Source: Serripes groenlandicus (taxonomy: Eukaryota; Mollusca; Bivalvia; Cardiida; Cardiidae). Taken from it: DNA of 64,000 nucleotides. The stretch is from contig JASEVX010000013.1 in NCBI GenBank assembly GCA_031761405.1, positions 48,876,852-48,940,851 on the forward strand. The letters run 5' to 3'. Positions 20,851-31,427 of the stretch are shown one piece after another (position 1 is the stretch's first letter; each line of letters starts with the position of its first letter). Position numbers and translations under genes: made by a program. Below the pieces are notes generated by a model, which was not told the origin of the DNA, ran no database searches, and saw only the letters and a program-made list of their open reading frames with translations.

Positions 20851-21056
20851 ATTCTTTGGAAAATATAGGTGTTAATGGTTCGATCATGGAATATGTTTTA
20901 CTGAAAGAACACGAAAAGTGGTAGTTCCTCGATTAGCTACGTGTATCCGAGCATCGAAGGTAAACAGTTCCCTTTGAGTTTGCAGTATATTCGTGCATGC
21001 CTTAGCCTCGCTTTCAATACAACATGACTATTCGTATGGACAATATAAACCCTGAT

Positions 21057-21259
21057 CAACCTATAGACGCTTTCCGACGACTCTATAGCAGACGACGTTT
21101 GCAAACAGTGTGGTTAAAGGAGAAAATGCTCTTAACGAGCAATTTCTTGTCTTCCAACTCCATTCAATAGTTAAACGTTTTAGATATTTTCCATATGTTT
21201 GCCTCCATCTTTTCAAAGTCTTCTGCTGCAGATGTTTTGTGTGTCTTTGAAACGGTTGA
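21057..21259 (+). mobile_element. MITE-1, diverged
   Basis: CCTATAGACGCTTTCCGACG, AATGCTCTTAACGAGCAATT and CTTCTGCTGCAGATG. Both termini worn. Confidence 0.75.
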
Positions 21260-21826
21260 CTATTTCGCTGCCAAAGGCAAGTAGCCCGGCTGTAGCTTTT
21301 CCGGGGACTCATAACAGGAAATACAAAAATACACGGAAAATACACGGAAACCATGGAAAAAACCAAGGAATTTAATGTTAAAATGCGGAAATGCTGGAAA
21401 TGTGTCCGAATACTCCGGGGTCCCGGAACCATTCCAGCATGTCCATGGAACCGTTCCGGGGTGTCCATGGAACTTTTTCCGGGGTTTCCATGAAACTTTT
21501 CCAGGTTGTTCATGGAATTTCCGGGTTTTCCACATAAATGTCCTGGAATTTCCATGGAAAGTGTCAGATTATCCCTGGAAAGTTGTCCGAATACTCCGGG
21601 GATTTTCCATGGAATTTGGTAAGTCTCCCCGGAAAAGCTACAGCCGGGGAAGGATTTTGCAAACAGTCCAGATTCGGGTGAGACATCTCCTGTAATCTGC
21701 ATTGTTTGCCACTCAGACATTAACTTTTACATTAAACTTTCTTGTTGGACGAAAAATGATATGGTCCAATTTTTAACATAAAATAGTCGAGTATACTTTG
21801 TGAAAATCGGTAGTGAAAGAGTTAAA
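21256..21826 (+). mobile_element. MITE-4 (TTAACTCTTTCAGC type), interrupted
   Basis: The left end TTGACTATTTCGCTGCCAAA is a worn form of the intact element at 57.8 kb. After the inserted foldback the element resumes at TTTTGCAAACAGTCCAGATT and CTGCATTGTTTGCC and ends GAAAGAGTTAA. Confidence 0.65.
21283..21658. mobile_element. Foldback with GC-rich TTCC/GGAA interior, nested
   Basis: CCCGGCTGTAGCTTTTCCGG at the left mirrors CCGGAAAAGCTACAGCCGGG at the right. The interior is a run of degenerate TCCATGGAA, TTCCGGGG and CCTGGAA motifs, themselves palindromic. The 219-codon open frame across it is rich in Gly, Pro and His because of this repeat and is not a recognisable protein. Confidence 0.82.
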
Positions 21827-21854
21827 AACTAAATAGTGTCTCGCGCCTTTACGC

Positions 21855-23110
21855 TTGAATGACCCACGTAACGTTACAGTTACCTGTCACAGATAACGTG
21901 ACCGTTAACTGACACAAGTAACGTTACAGTTAACTGTCACAAGTAAGGTTACAGTTAACTGTCATAAGTAAGGTTACAGTTAACTGTCACAAGTAAGGTT
22001 ACAGTTCACTGACACAAGTAAGGTTACAGTTACCTGTCACACGTAACGGTACAGTTAAATGTCACAAGTAACGTTTCAGTTAACTGTCACAAGTAATGTT
22101 ACAGGTAACTGTCACAAGTAACGTTACAGTTAACTGACACAAGTAACGTTACAGGTAACAGACACAATTAACGTATCAGTTAACTGGCACAAGTAACGTT
22201 ACAATTAACTTACAAGGTAACGTAACAGTTACCTATCACAGTAACGTAACAGTTAACTGTTACACGTAATGTAACAGTTAACTGACACAAGTAACGTTAC
22301 AGTTAACTGTCAAAAGTAGCGTTACAGTTAACTGACACAAGTAAGGTTACAGTTACCTGTCACAAGTAACGTTACAGTTAACTGACACAAGTAACGTTAC
22401 AGTTAACTGACACAATTAACGTATCAGTTAACTGACACAAGTAACGTTACAGTTATCTCACAAGGTAACGTAGCAGTTACCTATCACAGTAACGTTACAG
22501 TTTACTGTCACAAGTAACGTTACAGTTAACCGTCACAAGTAACGTTACAGTTAACTGACACAAGTAACGTCACAGTTAACTGACACAAGTAACGTTACAG
22601 GTAACTGACACAATTAACGTATCAGTTAACTGACACAAGTAACGTTACAGTTATCTCACAAGGTAACGTAGCAGTTACCTATCACAGTAACGTTACAGTT
22701 AACTGTCACAAGTAACGTTACAGTTAACTGCCACAAGTAACGTTACAGTTAACTGTCACAAGTAACGTTACAGTTAACTGACACAAGTAACGTTACATTT
22801 CACTGTAACAATTAACGTATCAGTTAACTGACACAAGTAACGTTACAGTTAACTCACACGGTAACGTAACAGTTAACTGACACAAGTAACGTTACCGTTA
22901 ACTGACACAAGTAACGTTACATTTAACTGTAACAATTAACGTATCAGTTAACTGACACAAGTAACGTTACAGTTAACTCACACGGTAACGTAACAGTTAA
23001 CTGACACAAGTAACGTTACAGTTAACGGTGATAAGTAACGTAATAGTCAACTGTAACAAGTAACGTAACAGTTAACTGCCACAAGTAACGTAACAGTTAA
23101 CGGTCACAGG
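21855..23110 (+). repeat. 25-bp minisatellite rich in GTTAAC and AACGTT
   Basis: Roughly 50 units of GACACAAGTAACGTTACAGT plus TAACT. The unit holds two nested palindromes, GTAACGTTAC and AGTTAACT. Variant units (CACAATTAACGTATCAG; CACAAGGTAACGTAGCAG) return about every 200 bp between 22.4 and 22.8 kb, a higher-order pattern. Confidence 0.95.
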
Positions 23111-23150
23111 TAATTTGCTGATTAGTTACCGGCCCTCCGTCCTGCCATTG

Positions 23151-23379
23151 TTAACCTTTTCCCACTTGCAGACGCATTTTTACGCATATACAGCAGACAA
23201 CCTTTGCAAACATTGTGACAAAATAAGAAATTGCTCAAAACGAGCAATTTCTCCTTTTGTCGCAAAGTTTTCAGCCTTTTTCAGTTAGTATACCTTCATT
23301 TAAAGAGATTTTCCTCATTTTTGCTTGGAGGCTTTTAAAGTCGTCTGCTGCAGACTTGTTGTATGTGGGAAAGGGTTAA
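23151..23379 (+). mobile_element. MITE-1, full length
   Basis: TTAACCTTTTCCCACTTGCA at the left, TATGTGGGAAAGGGTTAA at the right, hairpin AAATTGCTCAAAACGAGCAA. Begins 40 bp after the minisatellite. Confidence 0.92.
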
Positions 23380-23570
23380 ACTATTTTTAAAATTCATATT
23401 GAATTGAATTCGAGGCTATAGTTCTCATTCAGATACACGTGTATTGTCAATATAATTCGATTTTACATCTGAAGAAACAAGTGTTCTATTTATTGCATGC
23501 ATTTCCAAACTAGGCCAAACATTTACCCCGATTTGTGACAAAAAGTCATTCGTCTTCGACCAACAGTAGA

Positions 23571-23815
23571 TTGATTGATTGTGGTTTAACGCAGTTTTCA
23601 ACAATCTTTCAGTCATATCACGGCGGTCAGTTCACCTACTCACATGTTTCTTGGCTTACTCACACCAGTACTTCATAACACATTCTTTCCAAGCAACTGG
23701 CTGCTTTTTCCACATAGACTTATAGCCCATTGGTGGAAGACGAATGACGTTTGTCACAATGACTTTTGTCAAACGTTCGAACTCACAACCCCCGGATTGA
23801 CAGCCCGTGGCTGGG
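23571..23815 (-). mobile_element. SINE-A, head-truncated
   Basis: (GATT)n, TGGTTTAACGCAGTTTTCAA, TATCACGGCGGTCAGTTCAC, TGGTGGAAGACGAATGACG and CCCCCGGATTGACAGCCCG. Confidence 0.88.
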
Positions 23816-23821
23816 CGGGAT

Positions 23822-24060
23822 AACAGTGAAATAGCAGCCAGTTGCTTAGAACGTTTGGAGTACTCATGTGAGAAAGCCAGGTAAGACATGGGTAGGCGAA
23901 GTGTCCGACGTCATATGACTCAACAATTTTTGAAAACGGCTTTTAATCTAAATCAATCAATCGACCGATCAATCAATCAATCAATCAATAATCCAATCAA
24001 TAAATAAATAAATTAATCAATCATTCAATCAATCAATCAATCAACCAATCAATATAATAA
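23822..24060 (+). mobile_element. SINE-A 3' half with expanded (AATC)n tail
   Basis: AGCAGCCAGTTGCTTAG, TGGAGTACTCATGTGAGAAA and AACGGCTTTTAATC, then about 110 bp of (AATC)n and (AATA)n. Confidence 0.85.
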
Positions 24061-24115
24061 TAGTATTAACTAACCGATTACATGGAAATGTAAACTATAG
24101 AAGTGCATGTATAAA

Positions 24116-24367
24116 ATGATCCGTCCCGCGAGAAAACCAACATAATGGCTTCTGCGTAATGTATCGACCCGGATCAGCCAGCGCAGTCCGCGCAGACTGA
24201 TCCGGGCCGACACATTTCGTATCTTGGGGATAGAGATATAGAGTAATGATTCCTGAAACAGAAAATCTACAGTAGGCGAAAAGTGTCTATCCGGGTAAGC
24301 CTGCGCGGCATGCTTAGGCTGATCCGGGTCGATAATTTACAACGAAGCCACAATGTTGTGGCTCAAA
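24116..24367 (+). mobile_element. FB-2, copy 2
   Basis: Left end GATCCGTCCCGCGAGAAAAC; inside, CCGGATCAGCCAGCGCAGTC with mirror CAGACTGATCCGGGCCGA; ATGATTCCTGAAACAGAAAA; right end worn (ACAATGTTGTGGCTCAA). Confidence 0.87.
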
Positions 24368-24532
24368 TGGTGTCATTGTTATTTTATAAAATGATTTTCA
24401 GTGAAGTAGCGAGCAATATCGGTCTAGAATATCCTGGCAAATTTAATGTTTCAGATAGCGAGTTTAATCAGGCTATAATTTCATCATTAACCCTCTGTCT
24501 TTACCACGCCTCTACATGCCGTTCGTAAATGA

Positions 24533-24767
24533 AGGCTTTCACATACAGACGCATTTTGACGCCTCTGCAGCAGACGGTTTTATAAAACACTCTGGCAAAA
24601 GAAAATATGCTTATAATGAGCTCATAATGAGCAATTTCTCCGTGTGTCACAATGTCTACAACTCTATTGAATATTATTTTTTTCATTTTTTAAATATTTT
24701 TTATATTTTGGCAAAAATGTTTCCAAAGTCGTCTGCTGTAGATTTGTTGGATGAGGGAAAAGGTTAA
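24533..24767 (+). mobile_element. MITE-1, full length
   Basis: CATACAGACGCATTTTGACG, GCAGCAGACGGTTTTATAAA and GATGAGGGAAAAGGTTAA. The right TTAA is also the left TTAA of the next element. Confidence 0.85.
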
Positions 24768-25082
24768 AGGTGCTAAACTCCAGATTATAGATATAACTGT
24801 TCAAAAGTTGTCTTTAAATATTAGAATCATAATTTTGGGATAAAATTAATGTAATGATTTCACTATCCAGTACAATAAACATCTAAATATTGATCGTTTA
24901 TGCTTCCCAGGTAAGTAAAATGTTGTACATTTTCATGACTTTCAATGGACTGATTTTTCAAAATGTACTACCAGAATAGTTTTGAACTATTTATTACTTA
25001 CTTTGTTGCACTAATAGCAACATTTGCAGAAAGTTTCAACATTTCAAAATTTTGATCTCCATCTGGAATTCAGCATGAAATA
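24764..25082 (+). mobile_element. Dispersed repeat H, copy 1 (TTAAAGGTGCT ends)
   Basis: Matches 33257-33617 in reverse: AACTGTTCAAAAGTTGTCTT, TTTTCATGACTTTCAATGGA, TGATCTCCATCTGGAATTCA. Left end TTAAAGGTGCTAAACTCC; the right end is worn (CAGCATG). No coding content. Confidence 0.8.
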
Positions 25083-25137
25083 AACAGTACTATTGTTTGA
25101 TATAAGTCTCACGGAAAGAACCAATTCCAACATGTGT

Positions 25138-25337
25138 TTAACCCATTTGCAGAAGACGGCTTTTGTAAACATTGTGACAAAAGGAGAAATTGCTCATAAT
25201 GAACAACTTCCTCTTTTGCTACAATATTTCTTTCCTTCTTTTCAATATTATACTTTCCTGGATAGAGTTTTCGTAAAATTGTTTATACATGATCTCAAAA
25301 TCGTCTGCTGCAGATGTGTTGTATGTGGGAAAGTTCT
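25138..25337 (+). mobile_element. MITE-1, diverged right end
   Basis: TTAACCCATTTGCAGAAGAC at the left, AAATTGCTCATAATGAACAA in the centre, GTATGTGGGAAAGTTC at the right. Confidence 0.82.
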
Positions 25338-25361
25338 CAATGTTCAATTGAAGCTATGTAT

Positions 25362-25560
25362 CATGGAAGACAGTGGGTACAGAGGTAGAGCGTCGGCCTC
25401 TTGTACCAAATGTCCCGGGTTCGAATCACGTGATGAGCGGGGTTCGGCCTTAGGGATTTTTCCACACAAACGGAGCGAGTACTGGTCAAGTATTCATGAA
25501 GCAAACACCGAGCGTGATTAATATAAGCTTGTTTCGCAAGTAAAACAACTAACTCTTAAT
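25362..25560 (+). mobile_element. SINE-F, best-preserved copy
   Basis: tRNA-like head from GGTACAGAGGTAGAGCGTCG with CCCGGGTTCGAATCACG as B box, then TTTTTCCACACAAACGGAGC and GAGTACTGG. Confidence 0.82.
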
Positions 25561-26291
25561 TCTTCTTATTTCAATATGAATGGTATTGCAAAAGAACGAT
25601 TGTAATTTTCAAAAAAAATATTGTAATTTTTAAAACCCGCACAACTACATTAAAATGCACTGCTTCACAGTTATCAAAAAAAGAAATTCTGGTCAAAACT
25701 CAACAACAACAACAATAGCAATATGATGTGAGTGAATACTATTTGCATCAATTTTGTTAAAACCAGACATTAACAGTAGAAAAGCTCGTAAAGCTCGTAA
25801 AGGTCTGATAACTGTATATTACATGTCATCTCAGGTTGACCCTGGCGTCAACCAATGAAATTGTCGCCTACAAATTCGTTAGGTATCAACCCGGTTGTAT
25901 AAAAAGTGTACTGTGATTAGCACCATTTGTCTTCCATCAATTGATTAAACAGTCTATGAAGGCAAGTACTCATTTACAGGAAAAAACTGTTAGATTAACT
26001 GACCGCGTTAAACTCTAATAAATCAATCGTTTGGTTTAAACTTAAATCAAGCAATCTCTTCAAAAAGTTGAAATATCTCCCATAACTAACAACTAAGCGT
26101 CGTCCGACAGCTCATAAATCCAGAAAATACGTCATGGAAAGTGTACCAAAGTTATTATTGAACATCCTGTTTATACAACGAAATGCTAACTAAATCAAGG
26201 ACGTAGATTATCAACGTCCCAGATTGAATGTACGCAATTATACAATGTTGTTTATAGATGAGCAGATCCTGTTTGAAAGTTTATTTAACTA

Positions 26292-26507
26292 TTACCCCTC
26301 GTGCACTCATTTGAACTAATTCACAACAAAATAGTTTCGAAAAATAAATTGTTGCAAAATAGTAAACGAACTATTTTCCTAATTCCACAACGTTTTCAAC
26401 ACTTTTCAATAATTATATGTTTCATTTTTAAAGAGAATGTTCATATTTGTCCTATATGTTTTCATGGTCGCCTTCACCAGCATTTGTTGTATGAGGGAAA
26501 AGGCTAA
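26292..26507 (+). mobile_element. MITE-1, strongly diverged
   Basis: Left end worn; centre retains CACAACGTTTTCAACACTTT; right end GTATGAGGGAAAAGGCTAA is clear. Confidence 0.65.
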
Positions 26508-26576
26508 GCCATGTCACAGACAATTGTAACAAGCCAGAACCAAGCTTAGTCTACTCTTCAGCATTATTTAGCGGTA

Positions 26577-26852
26577 GCCGAGCCCCGGTAGCTCAGTCGG
26601 TAGCGTTGCGGGCTGTCAATTCAGGGGCTAGGAGTTCGAATCCCGTCTCGGCCAACTTTCTTTCCGACGTTTGACAAAAGTAAATACGACATGCGCCATT
26701 CGTCTTCCACCACTGGGCTAAGTCTATGTGGAAAAGCAGCCAGTTGCTTGGGAAGATTGTTGTGTGGAGTAAGAAATACGTGTGTAGGTGAACTGGCTGC
26801 CGTGATATGACTGAGAAATTGTTAAAAACGGCGTTAAACCCCAACCAATCAA
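26577..26852 (+). mobile_element. SINE-A, complete, with target duplication
   Basis: Head CCGAGCCCCGGTAGCTCAGT, anticodon-like loop in GCGGGCTGTCAATTCAGG, B box GGAGTTCGAATCCCG, body and AACGGCGTTAAACCCC with tail AACCAATCAA. ATTATTTAGCGGTA (26563-26576) and ATTATTTAGCTGTA (26853-26866) flank it, 14 bp with one mismatch. It is the reference copy for this family here. Confidence 0.93.
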
Positions 26853-26987
26853 ATTATTTAGCTGTACCCAGTCTTTCAATAATGTACACACTATTTTGAA
26901 AACATTAATGGAAAGTAAACATTGCTTTGTTCAAATGATCAATTTCTCCTCATCGAAAAACGTGTTCAAAGTGTATCAACACCTATA

Positions 26988-27750
26988 ATACAAAATTTCG
27001 AGATTCTTTTCGTCCGATGTTTATTACACTTACACTATCAAATCAAGAGAATGGCTAACAGTTTTTAAATAGTCCTTGAAAGAATGTACTCTGGTCTAGA
27101 CTGTCGAGGTGTTTTGATTCATTAATTCATTGATTGTTCGGGGTTTAACACCGTTTTCAATATGTTTTTGTTTTAGTTATATCACGGCGACTTATTCACG
27201 AGACCATGTCTTTTGTTGCTTTCTCACACCAGTACTCCATACAACATTTTCCACAACATTTCGAGATTCCTTGTGTCAGATATTTATTACACTGACACTA
27301 TCAAATTAAGTGAATGGTTTACATATTTAAATAGTCTTCGATATAATGTACTCTGGTCTAGACTGTCGTGGTGTTTTGATTAATTAATTCGTTGATTGTT
27401 TGGAGTTTAACACCGTTTTCAATATGTTTTTGTTTTAGTTATATCACGGCGACTTACTCACCAAACCATGTCTTTAGTTGCTTTCTCACACCAGTACTCC
27501 ATAAAACATTTTTCACAAAATTTCGAGATTCCTTGTGTCAGATGTTTATTACACTAATACTATCAAATCAAGTGAATGGTAACATATTTAAGTAGTCTTC
27601 GCTATAATGTACTCTGGTCTAGACTGTCGTGGTGTTTTGATTCATTAATTCATTGATTGTTTGGAGTTTGACACCGTTTTCAATATGTTTTTGTTTTAGT
27701 TATATCACGGCGACTTACTCACCAGACCATGTCTTTTGTTGCTTTCTCAC
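26988..27750 (-). repeat. 262-bp tandem triplication containing a truncated SINE-A
   Basis: AATGTACTCTGGTCTAGACT occurs at 27082, 27345 and 27606. Each unit contains a SINE-A tail and body start (GTTTAACACCGTTTTCAATA, TATATCACGGCGACTTA, GCTTTCTCACACCAG) and TTTCGAGATTCCTTGTGTC. The truncated SINE was multiplied together with its flank. Confidence 0.9.
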
Positions 27751-27751
27751 T

Positions 27752-27803
27752 ACATGTTTCCAAAATCGTCTGCTGCAGAATTTGTGTATGTGGGAAAGGG
27801 TTA
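27752..27803 (+). mobile_element. MITE-1 right end fragment
   Basis: CCAAAATCGTCTGCTGCAGA to ATGTGGGAAAGGGTTAA, directly after the third triplication unit. Confidence 0.85.
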
Positions 27804-27835
27804 ACATCGTTATCGATATGGGTTTATATATAGTT

Positions 27836-27990
27836 ATAGATAGATGGATAGATTTATTCAGGAAAAAGGGGACAATTTGCCCAATATACCGCATACATAT
27901 TACACATTTGTATTAACAAAGTCAAATGGCAGACTAACAAAAATAAATGTTTGGAAATATTCTCGAAACAAATATATTACCCCTCGTTTG
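27836..27990 (-). mobile_element. Possible LINE 3' end fragment
   Basis: GATAGATGGATAGATTTATT followed by non-repetitive sequence, the layout of a reversed non-LTR retrotransposon 3' end with a short simple tail. No reverse transcriptase sequence is present. Confidence 0.35.
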
Positions 27991-28064
27991 AATGACAAAC
28001 GGCTTTATACAATCTAGTGAAGTTATAACAGATTACTAGGATTAATATCATATGTATATCAGTC

Positions 28065-28310
28065 AATTATATCACGGCGACTTATTAACCAAACCATGTC
28101 TTTAATTGCTTTCTCACACCAGTAGATTCTACTCCATATAACATTCTTCCTGGGCGATTAGCTACCTTTCCACACTGACAATTTTAACCCAATAGTGTAA
28201 GAAAACGCTAAATTAAAATGACTTAGAATGTATGGCAAAGGTTTAAACTCACAACTCGTGGACGGATAGCCCCCGACGTTCCCAACTGATCCATCTCAGC
28301 TATGTGCTTA
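28065..28310 (-). mobile_element. SINE-A, diverged
   Basis: AATTATATCACGGCGACTTA, CTTTCTCACACCAGTAG, GAATGTATGGCAAAGG. Part of it (about 28145-28290) is repeated at 28540-28680. Confidence 0.75.
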
Positions 28311-28348
28311 TTTGACACAGTCTCACCTGGAACCAGCATTGTCTGCCT

Positions 28349-28515
28349 TTAACCCTCTTCCCTCATATAGGCGCTTTCTGACGCCTCTGCTGCAGACGGC
28401 TTTTTGAAAACATAGTGACAAAAGAAGAAATTGCTCGAAACGAGCAATTTCTCCTTTTGCCACAATGTTTTCCACTTTTAGTCATAGGTTATCCATTCAA
28501 TTGTAGAGATTTTCT
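28349..28515 (+). mobile_element. MITE-1, right-truncated, in a duplicated segment
   Basis: TTAACCCTCTTCCCTCATAT onward, with a 31-bp left flank (CAGTCTCACCTGGAACCAGC) identical to that of the copy at 32716. It breaks off after GAGATTTTCTAATCTC into a partial SINE-A. Confidence 0.9.
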
Positions 28516-28716
28516 AATCTCTTCTTTTCTTTCTGGGCAATTAGCTACCTTTCCACACTGACAATTATTTAGCCCATTAGTGGAAGAAAACGCTGAATCA
28601 ACTGGAAAAGGACTTAGAATGTATGGCAAAGATTTGAACTCTCGACTCGTGGACCCTCGTCTTTACCGACTGACCTATCGCAGCTTGTTTGTCGGTTTCC
28701 TCGGACGTGGGGCATA

Positions 28717-28912
28717 TGGGCCATCCCACGATTAAAAACCAACATTGTGGAGCATCGACCCGGATCATCCTTAGCATGCCACGCAGGCTAACCCGGACAT
28801 ACACTTTTCGCCTCTCGTGGATTTTCTGTTTCAGGGAATCATTACTCTATACCTCTATCCCCCTGAGACGGAATTTCTCGGCCCGGATGAGCCTACATTA
28901 CGTGGCATAATA
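28717..28912 (-). mobile_element. FB-2, copy 3, reversed
   Basis: CATTGTGGAGCATCGACCCG, GCATGCCACGCAGGC, TTTTCTGTTTCAGGGAATCA and GGCCCGGATGAGCC are reverse-complement FB-2. The right end is lost. Confidence 0.82.
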
Positions 28913-29009
28913 GTAGTCAAACACAGGGGCTGGTTTCAAGAAACACTTTTAATAACATGTGTAGCTTCGAGACTCGGCAATCGCCGATCTCCTAAATGAG
29001 TGAGGCTAC

Positions 29010-29600
29010 TAAGTATATATATTATATACTGAATGATAAAATATAGAGATTTCCCAACTTGTGAAAACCTATAAAATGCTTTTTGTCTACTGAGCAATAT
29101 CGCCTAGTATGCGATATAGCTCACTAGCCGGATTTTCAGAACTACTTTTTTTTATCTCTAATGTTTTAATTTTCTTAAATTAAAAATAATTAAATAAAAA
29201 TAATAAAAAAAATAAGCATTAAAATAAGCATTAAAAAAATAGAAATCAATCACTTTTAAATCCGCAAATAAGAGCTTGAATCGACATGACACATTTATTT
29301 CAATCAATGTACACATTTGTCGGTGCGCGCGTAGTGACGTCACTGCAAAACTGGCAGATTACGTCATTCAGATCTGTCCGCTTCTGAGCTTAAAATAAAT
29401 GAGCTGCACAGGGATTTTTTGTCGTTTAAAAACGAAAATTATCACCGAGTATATAATATATAGTTTAATAAACATTGTTTCCATGATTTGGGAATTAAAT
29501 CCCTCGTGAAATAGATTCTTGCATATAAAAACTCGTGCGCTATGGCTTGGGATTTAAATCCCGTATCATGAAAACAATGTTAATTAAACTCTATATAGCG
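29010..29600 (-). mobile_element. Dispersed repeat G, copy 2
   Basis: Reverse of 6880-7410: AAATCCGCAAATAAGAGCTT, GACAAATGTGTACATTGATT in reverse, GTAGTGACGTCACTGC, TGGCAGATTACGTCATTCAG. The end holds a long palindrome around ACATTGTTTCCATGATTTGG and CATGAAAACAATGTTAATTA with about 65 bp extra inside compared with copy 1. Confidence 0.82.
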
Positions 29601-29673
29601 CTTGGTAGCCTCTTATATCACAGTGGACATGTTAAATCTCGACAGTTAAATGAGTACATATCCTGATTCAAAA

Positions 29674-29765
29674 TAGCCCTGTCATATAGAAAGACTGTAA
29701 ACAAGGGAATTAGCCCTTTCATACAGAAATACTGTAAACATGGGAATTAGCCCTATCATACGAAA
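29674..29765 (+). repeat. 46-bp direct repeat, two units
   Basis: CTGTAAACAAGGGAATTAGC and CTGTAAACATGGGAATTAGC, each followed by CC(T)NTCATAC. Confidence 0.8.
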
Positions 29766-29802
29766 TAATGTTCATTATTTCACAATTACATTAAGCAGCT
29801 AC

Positions 29803-29837
29803 CAGAATGTTGGTTTTCTCGTGGAACGGCTCATATG
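29803..29837 (+). mobile_element. FB-2 terminal fragment
   Basis: AGAATGTTGGTTTTCTCGTG and GAACGGCTCATAT, the right end of FB-2 alone. Confidence 0.8.
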
Positions 29838-29839
29838 TT

Positions 29840-30186
29840 CTGTGTAAACATGTAATTATGTTTATTGATGCACTGTCTTTGAAAATCAAATTTTACAATC
29901 TAATTGATTCCTACAGTTTATAAGTGATATGCTTATAACGTAATTCGATATCCATATATTTTTATTTTTATAAGTCCCATATTCTCTAATTGACATAGAC
30001 ATGCACATTTTGACATTAATTTTGTTTTCTTCATACGGAAGTGAATATCACGCCCTGAGACACATTATCGGTGCAATATCATTAAAATCAGACAAAGAGA
30101 CTTCGCTGTACGTTTATTGAATCTCACGACACCGCCTAAAATGTCGTCTCAAAATAAAATATTCATATGCAGGGTCTAATTTGTTA
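29840..30186. other. No recognisable feature
   Basis: AT-rich, no repeat partner or open frame of note. Confidence 0.5.
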
Positions 30187-30530
30187 AGGCTGTCCTTGGC
30201 CGCCCGTGGAATTCCTGCGCCCGCCAGAATGTTGTGGGGATCCGGCAAAGTCAATTGTAATTTATAAGACCCTAGGGCAACCGCACGGCAAACGCCCGAC
30301 GTATGGTCGCCGTGGAACCGCTCTACGGCATGGCTACGGCGTGTCTAATTGCTACGGCGAATTGCTACTCGCTTTAATCCAATAAGGCCTGTTAAATATT
30401 GGGATACGCCCTAGGGTCACCCGAGACCACCGCAGATCCTCTGAGGCCGCCGCATGTATCTCTCGATGTCGGGGGCCTACGGCCGCCGTATCCTAGCCGT
30501 ATATCAAATGTGACTGAGGCACTCTCCAAG
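30187..30530. other. GC-rich stretch, unrecognised
   Basis: Rich in CGG/CCG and words such as ACGGC and GCCGCCG, unlike the AT-rich surroundings. Possibly a second element next to, or part of, the one that follows. I see no protein homology in its open frame. Confidence 0.4.
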
Positions 30531-31413
30531 CTAAAGGGCCTGTCACACATAGCCGATTTGGCTCGCCGGAGCTATACCGGAGCACACATGTTCGATTTTC
30601 GGGGATCGGGGATCGGTATTAGTTCTGCAGCGCAACGGTATCACATCGCTAAGAACAGTATTACATCGGTACTAGTTCGGCAACGCAACGGTTTCAAATC
30701 GCTAAGAATGGTAGTATACATCGTCAGGACATCGTCAGTACATCGGCGAGAAAATTAGCTACGGCAGGCGACGGTATAAATGGTTGAACATGTATTCTTG
30801 GCCCGTTCAGACATAGGCTCCGCTTCTATTCGATCTAAAATTGGTCGTGACAAGTTTACCAACGTAGTAAGGTATTGTACATCGTAGCGACAACGTAATA
30901 GAAAAGGCGCATGAGCGGCAATGGTCGCGGTGTAATCGTGATGTAAGCGTAATAGAGACGTATATAGTCGTGTAGAAATCCTAGTACAAGCCTCAAACAG
31001 GTATTCCGCGAAGGTCTTCACCAACTTTCAAGATGTTGATGCCGATCTCGTCCCGATTTGGTACATTTTCAGGGTCGGGGCAGATCGGCATCATCGTAGT
31101 AAGATCGTAGCTATGTATGAACGGGCTATACTGTCGGTAGATCACCGGTAGCGCCCCGTAATAGATCGGCGACTCTCCAATGGCATCAATGTGTACTGTA
31201 ATTGCACATATGTGATACCGTACAGTCCTGTCGATGTACTAACGATGTACTACCGTTCTTAGCGATGTGATACAGCACTACCTCGGTATTGCTAACAGCC
31301 AATTGTGACATTTCAAGTGCTTTCTCGACGGAACTCCGCCATTTTTCTCGCAGTTGTCAATTGTGTGCTCCAGTTTAGTCCCGTTGAGGTACATCGGTAG
31401 TTTGTGACAGAGC
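30531..31413. mobile_element. GC-rich inverted-repeat element, about 880 bp
   Basis: The ends AAAGGGCCTGTCACACATAG and, read in reverse from the right, TAGGGCTCTGTCACAAACTA match imperfectly. Inner arms also pair: CGCTAAGAATGGTAG near 30.7 kb against CTACCGTTCTTAGCG near 31.25 kb, with CATCG-rich sequence beside them. Open frames on both strands are arm products with no transposase motif. Confidence 0.72.
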
Positions 31414-31427
31414 CCTAAACTGTTGGG

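Noticed and set aside
21061..21720. 219-codon reverse open frame, the longest in the window
   Set aside because: It runs through a MITE-1 copy, a foldback of TTCC/GGAA words and part of MITE-4. Its composition follows the repeat and no domain is visible.
26577..26652. Functional tRNA gene with GCCCCGGTAGCTCAGTCGG start
   Set aside because: It recurs as the head of every long SINE-A copy, followed by the same non-tRNA body and flanked as one unit by a target duplication.
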